From assembly GCA_946480595.1 (NCBI GenBank), contig CAMLKC010000046.1, forward strand, positions 1 to 7,723: DNA of 7,723 nucleotides, written 5' to 3'. Within the stretch, counting starts at the first letter, position 1, and the number at the start of each line of letters is the position of its first letter. Positions 5,080-7,723 of the stretch are shown one piece after another. Under the pieces are notes generated by a model that ran no database searches, was not told the origin of the DNA, and saw only the letters and a program-made list of their open reading frames with translations. Both the position numbers and the translations under genes were made by a program. Source of the stretch: an uncultured Candidatus Saccharibacteria bacterium (GTDB taxonomy: Bacteria; Patescibacteria; Saccharimonadia; Saccharimonadales; CAMLKC01).

Positions 5080-6711
5080 ATGAGCAAGGTTGCTGCGTAT
5101 TTGCAAGAACATATTTCAGGTGAAGTGACGACGAATCCGGCCGTCTTGGAAAGTCTTGGCCGAGACCTTAGCGTACTCGAAATTACCCCTGAAATGGCCG
5201 TCTATCCGCGGACAACAAACGATATCCGCAAGATCGCTCGCTTTACCTGGCAGCTTGCCGAAAAAGGGCATGTCATGCCGATCACCGTACGCGGCAGCGG
5301 CACGGATGAAACCGGCGGAGCTATTGGCAAGGGTATTTCCGTCGTAATGCCCGCCCACATGAACCGTATTTTCGAGTTCGACACCAAGCAAAAGCTGATC
5401 CGTTTGCAGCCCGGCGCGAATGCGGCAGCCGTCAACTCGGCATTGCTACTACAGGGCATGATGATTCCATCTTTGCCATCATCAGCGTCTTACAGCACGA
5501 TCGGCGGTATTGTTTCGTCCGGTGAAAACGGTCCGTTTGCCGGCAAGTACGGCGACGTTTCAAAGTGGATATCTCAACTCGAAGTGGTGCTCGCAAACGG
5601 TGACATACTCCAGACCGAGCGGATTTCAAAGCGCGAACTCAACAAACGCAAAGGCAAGCAGACTTTCGAGGGAGAGATTTACCGAAGCCTCGACAATCTT
5701 ATCGAGGATAATGCACAGGTAATCGCTGAAAAAGTCGCCTCTGATATTCGCGACAATACCGGGTACAGTGCTATCGCAAAGGTCAAGCAAAAGGATGGCT
5801 CGTTCGATCTTACGCCGCTCTTCGTCGGAGCACAGGGAACACTGGGTGTTATTTCCGAAATGATCATGAAAGCTGACTTTGTCAGTGCATCCATGGCGGT
5901 GGGGGCTATTGCTTTTTCCAGCAGCGAAGCCGCACGCGACGCGCTCGACCAATTGTTTGGTCTCGAGCCGGCATTTGTCGAGTTTTACGATGGTGGCTTG
6001 TTCGCTCTTGCGGATGCGCGCGGCAAAAAATACGAGTTCCTGAAAAATGCCGAAATGCAGCCAAGCGCGGTAGTCATTGTGGCATTCGATGATTTTAGCG
6101 ACCGGGCGCGCTCGAAAAAACTAAAGCGTATAGAAAAGCTACTTGGCAAGACCGAAGCTTACGTAGAAACTGCCGAGGGTGAAGCGGCCGAAGAGCTGCT
6201 AGCGCTCCGCGAAGTCACGGCACTCGTGACGGTGCCCGACGGCAAAACGGCATCAGCGCCACCAATTATCGACGGCGCGTATGTTCCCCGTGAGCAATCC
6301 GAAGAGTTCCTTGCCGCTGCAAAAGCGCTTGCGACTAAGCACGCGGTAGTCATGCCGTTCCATGTGCGGGTTCTCGACAATACCTTCTACGCGCGTCCAG
6401 TGCTGCAGCTTCACAAAGTAGGGGACAAGCAAAAGGTGTTCAAGCTGCTCGACGAATATGCCAGCCTGGTAGCTTATTTTGGCGGCCACCTAATCGGAAA
6501 TGGCAGCGAAGGCCGCGTCAAAGCACGCTTTGCTTATGCGCAGCTTGATCCAGAAGTGTTAGAGCTCTTCGCTGCGGTAAAAGCTATCTTTGATCCGCAT
6601 GGGATCCTCAACCCCGGAGTAAAGCAGCCAAACGAAATCCGCCAGCTGATTCCGCACCTGCGATCAAGCTATGACACCTCGGCAATCGCCAGCTTTGTTC
6701 CCTATAATTAA
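5080..6711 (+). CDS. GlcD-like FAD-binding oxidoreductase (lactate/glycolate dehydrogenase family)
   Basis: This 543-aa flavoprotein has the two-domain layout of the GlcD/D-lactate dehydrogenase (vanillyl-alcohol oxidase-type) family. The PCMH FAD-binding domain spans about 35-270: VYPRTTNDIRKIARF at 41-55, the FAD pyrophosphate loop VRGSGTDETGGA at 70-81, YSTIGGIVSSGENGP at 138-152 and FVGAQGTLGVISE at 248-260. The FAD-oxidase C-terminal domain ends with IFDPHGILNPG at 503-513. I see no cysteine, so there is no iron-sulfur domain and no cysteinyl-FAD bond. The family's substrate-side motifs are altered: the HxGDGNxH-like site reads HVRVLDN at 428-434 and the EHGxG site reads GNGSEG at 473-478. 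Hence the substrate (D-lactate, glycolate or other) cannot be assigned. The ATG has a nearby AGGGG. It is a single-gene unit between two tRNA-Leu genes. Confidence 0.88.
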   Translation: MSKVAAYLQEHISGEVTTNPAVLESLGRDLSVLEITPEMAVYPRTTNDIRKIARFTWQLAEKGHVMPITVRGSGTDETGGAIGKGISVVMPAHMNRIFEFDTKQKLIRLQPGANAAAVNSALLLQGMMIPSLPSSASYSTIGGIVSSGENGPFAGKYGDVSKWISQLEVVLANGDILQTERISKRELNKRKGKQTFEGEIYRSLDNLIEDNAQVIAEKVASDIRDNTGYSAIAKVKQKDGSFDLTPLFVGAQGTLGVISEMIMKADFVSASMAVGAIAFSSSEAARDALDQLFGLEPAFVEFYDGGLFALADARGKKYEFLKNAEMQPSAVVIVAFDDFSDRARSKKLKRIEKLLGKTEAYVETAEGEAAEELLALREVTALVTVPDGKTASAPPIIDGAYVPREQSEEFLAAAKALATKHAVVMPFHVRVLDNTFYARPVLQLHKVGDKQKVFKLLDEYASLVAYFGGHLIGNGSEGRVKARFAYAQLDPEVLELFAAVKAIFDPHGILNPGVKQPNEIRQLIPHLRSSYDTSAIASFVPYN

Positions 6712-6714
6712 CAC

Positions 6715-6744
6715 TTGAATTATCTGTAGTGCGCAGGTATTATA
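6715..6744 (+). promoter_or_regulatory. Promoter of tRNA-Leu(CAG)
   Basis: TTGAAT (6715-6720), an 18-nt spacer and TATTAT (6739-6744) lie 10 nt before the tRNA. TATAAC at 6741-6746 is an overlapping alternative -10. It begins 3 nt after the oxidoreductase stop, so the tRNA could also be co-transcribed with that gene. Confidence 0.5.
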
Positions 6745-6754
6745 ACTAAAGCAC

Positions 6755-6841
6755 GCGCGAGTGGCGGAATTGGTAGACGCGCTAGCTTCAGGTGCTAGTG
6801 TCCTTCGGGACGTGGAGGTTCAAGTCCTCTCTCGCGCACCA
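6755..6841 (+). tRNA. tRNA-Leu (anticodon CAG)
   Basis: An 87-nt class II tRNA. The acceptor stem is GCGCGAG (6755-6761) with CTCGCGC (6831-6837), discriminator A, and CCA encoded (6839-6841). The anticodon stem CTAGC/GCTAG encloses TTCAGGT with anticodon CAG at 6789-6791, decoding CUG. The long variable arm is GTCCTTCGGGAC and the T-loop is TTCAAGT. It is closely related to the tRNA-Leu(UAG) on the opposite strand, with the same acceptor stem and T-loop. Confidence 0.97.
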
Positions 6842-6854
6842 AGTTGAGTTATAT

Positions 6855-6888
6855 AAAAGAGTTTGGTTTCCGAACTCTTTTTTGTTTT
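6855..6888 (+). terminator. Intrinsic terminator of tRNA-Leu(CAG)
   Basis: AAAAGAGTTTGG at 6855-6866 pairs with 6870-6881 (CCGAACTCTTTT, one G-U pair) around a TTT loop. The run continues as TTGTTTT. It is a strong plus-strand terminator 14 nt after the tRNA. Confidence 0.85.
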
Positions 6889-6939
6889 GGTGTTTTGATC
6901 TGTCATATAAGCTGAAGCCCTCTTTTGAGCTAATTGTTG

Positions 6940-6945
6940 TATCAT
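6940..6945 (+). promoter_or_regulatory. -10-like element before the methyltransferase gene
   Basis: TATCAT lies 7 nt before the ATG at 6953, the same spacing as TATACT before the 95-aa gene, suggesting a leaderless mRNA. No convincing -35 is found at 17 nt. Confidence 0.35.
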
Positions 6946-6952
6946 AGAATCT

Positions 6953-7636
6953 ATGATTGATTTGCAGGATTTTTGGAACAAAAACAGTGCACGCATCCCA
7001 GACGATAAAGGCCATTCGTTATATGCGGCCGAAAAAGAAAAGGAATTCCCGAGAAATTCTAAAGTCTGTGACCTCGGTGGCGGAACTGGTACCGACGGCA
7101 TTTACTTTGTTGAAAAAGGGCATGATGTTGTTCTTGTCGATATTGCGGATGAGCCCCTAGAAAAAGCCACTATTCGTGCAAGTAAACTTGGACTTGCGGA
7201 CAAGCTTAGAGTCGTTCAGTGCGATTTTAGCCTTGGCAAACTGCCCCTGGAAGATGAGTCTGTCAACATCGTTTACTCACGGCTGGCTTTGCATTACTTT
7301 GAATCAAAAATTCTCTCGAATTTATTTGCTGAGATTTATCGGATTTTACGTGCTGGTGGTCAAAGCTGCCTTACGCTTAAATCTCCGGACGATGCTGCGG
7401 AAATGGAATTTCTATCTACCACCGCAGAAGAGCAAGAAGAAGGCGTATTTAACGAAAATGGCCGAATCAAGACTCGATATACAACCGCGCGGCTCGAAGA
7501 AATACTCACCGATGCCGGTATTCCCGCTAGTCATTTTAAAGTTGTTGCTTACGTAGAAAAGCTTGGTAATAGTAACGATATAGTTAAGTCTGGCAATGAT
7601 GAGTTTGTCGTGAACCAAATTAGTATTACGAAGTAA
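6953..7636 (+). CDS. Class I SAM-dependent methyltransferase
   Basis: This 227-aa protein has a Rossmann-type methyltransferase core of the UbiE/Methyltransf_11-like group. Motif I is VCDLGGGTGTDGIYFVEKG at 38-56. The acidic residue after strand 2 is D63 in VVLVDIADEP, and D91 in QCDFS is the adenine-side acidic position. Motif IV-like VNIVYSRLALHYF spans 104-116 and ILRAGGQSCLTLKS spans 131-144. The C-terminal third (about 150-227) lacks a recognisable substrate domain, so the methyl acceptor is unknown; small-molecule targets are most usual for this group. No Shine-Dalgarno precedes the ATG. It stands alone after the tRNA terminator. Confidence 0.87.
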   Translation: MIDLQDFWNKNSARIPDDKGHSLYAAEKEKEFPRNSKVCDLGGGTGTDGIYFVEKGHDVVLVDIADEPLEKATIRASKLGLADKLRVVQCDFSLGKLPLEDESVNIVYSRLALHYFESKILSNLFAEIYRILRAGGQSCLTLKSPDDAAEMEFLSTTAEEQEEGVFNENGRIKTRYTTARLEEILTDAGIPASHFKVVAYVEKLGNSNDIVKSGNDEFVVNQISITK

Positions 7637-7723
7637 TCAACATCTCTCTTACGAACTAGATATCTTATATTTTCATCTTGTTAAATTCTTCACATCTACG
7701 TATACTCACGTAAAGCGTTCATC
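7637..7723 (+). promoter_or_regulatory. AT-rich end region with outward promoter at 7678-7706
   Basis: TTGTTA (7678-7683), a 17-nt spacer and TATACT (7701-7706) form a good sigma70-like promoter whose transcript would start near 7713 and leave the window. No terminator hairpin or ORF is visible between the methyltransferase stop and the window end. Confidence 0.5.

Noticed and set aside
1..7723. CRISPR array, insertion sequence, toxin-antitoxin pair or alternative genetic code
   Set aside because: No spaced direct repeats, transposase or toxin-like pair was seen, and TGA, TAA and TAG all end well-defined genes.

Overview
The window looks like chromosomal DNA of a small-genome bacterium with moderate GC. 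It has tightly packed operons with ATGA overlaps, CCA-encoding tRNAs, few Shine-Dalgarno sequences and possibly leaderless genes. This fits a Patescibacteria/CPR lineage, perhaps Saccharibacteria (TM7). That placement rests on gene style and protein flavour only and is tentative (about 0.5). All three stop codons end genes here, so nothing suggests a recoded UGA.

Positions 1-4018 hold one plus-strand operon of five genes. They are the 3' part of recG (branch-migration helicase, cut by the window edge), a zinc phospholipase C/P1-nuclease-like protein, rsmD (16S rRNA guanine-N2 methyltransferase), a GNAT acetyltransferase and a flavin split-barrel (PNPOx-like) protein. Spacings are 3 nt, -4 nt, -4 nt and 0 nt, so the genes are probably co-transcribed and translationally coupled.

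Positions 4019-4463 are the oddest part. A near-consensus sigma70 promoter (TTGACA-17-TATATT) leads into a stretch that is clearly richer in GC than the rest. That stretch carries a GC hairpin with a T-rich tail, a 68-codon ORF with actinobacterial-style codon use and a good ribosome binding site, a tRNA T-arm look-alike, and a perfect 12-bp GC hairpin. It looks like a small piece of foreign high-GC DNA, or an assembly chimera, set between ordinary genes.

Positions 4464-5079 hold a 95-aa orphan protein gene and a convergent minus-strand unit. In that unit tRNA-Leu(UAG) runs into its own terminator. Just beyond lies a second minus-strand promoter-like element followed by two hairpins and a U-tract, a candidate small RNA of about 60 nt.

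Positions 5080-6890 hold a GlcD-like FAD-binding oxidoreductase that keeps its FAD-binding features but has diverged substrate-site motifs. After it come tRNA-Leu(CAG) and a strong terminator. The two tRNA-Leu genes form a long inverted repeat around the oxidoreductase.

Positions 6891-7723 hold a class I SAM-dependent methyltransferase gene, possibly leaderless, and then a promoter-like site facing out of the window.
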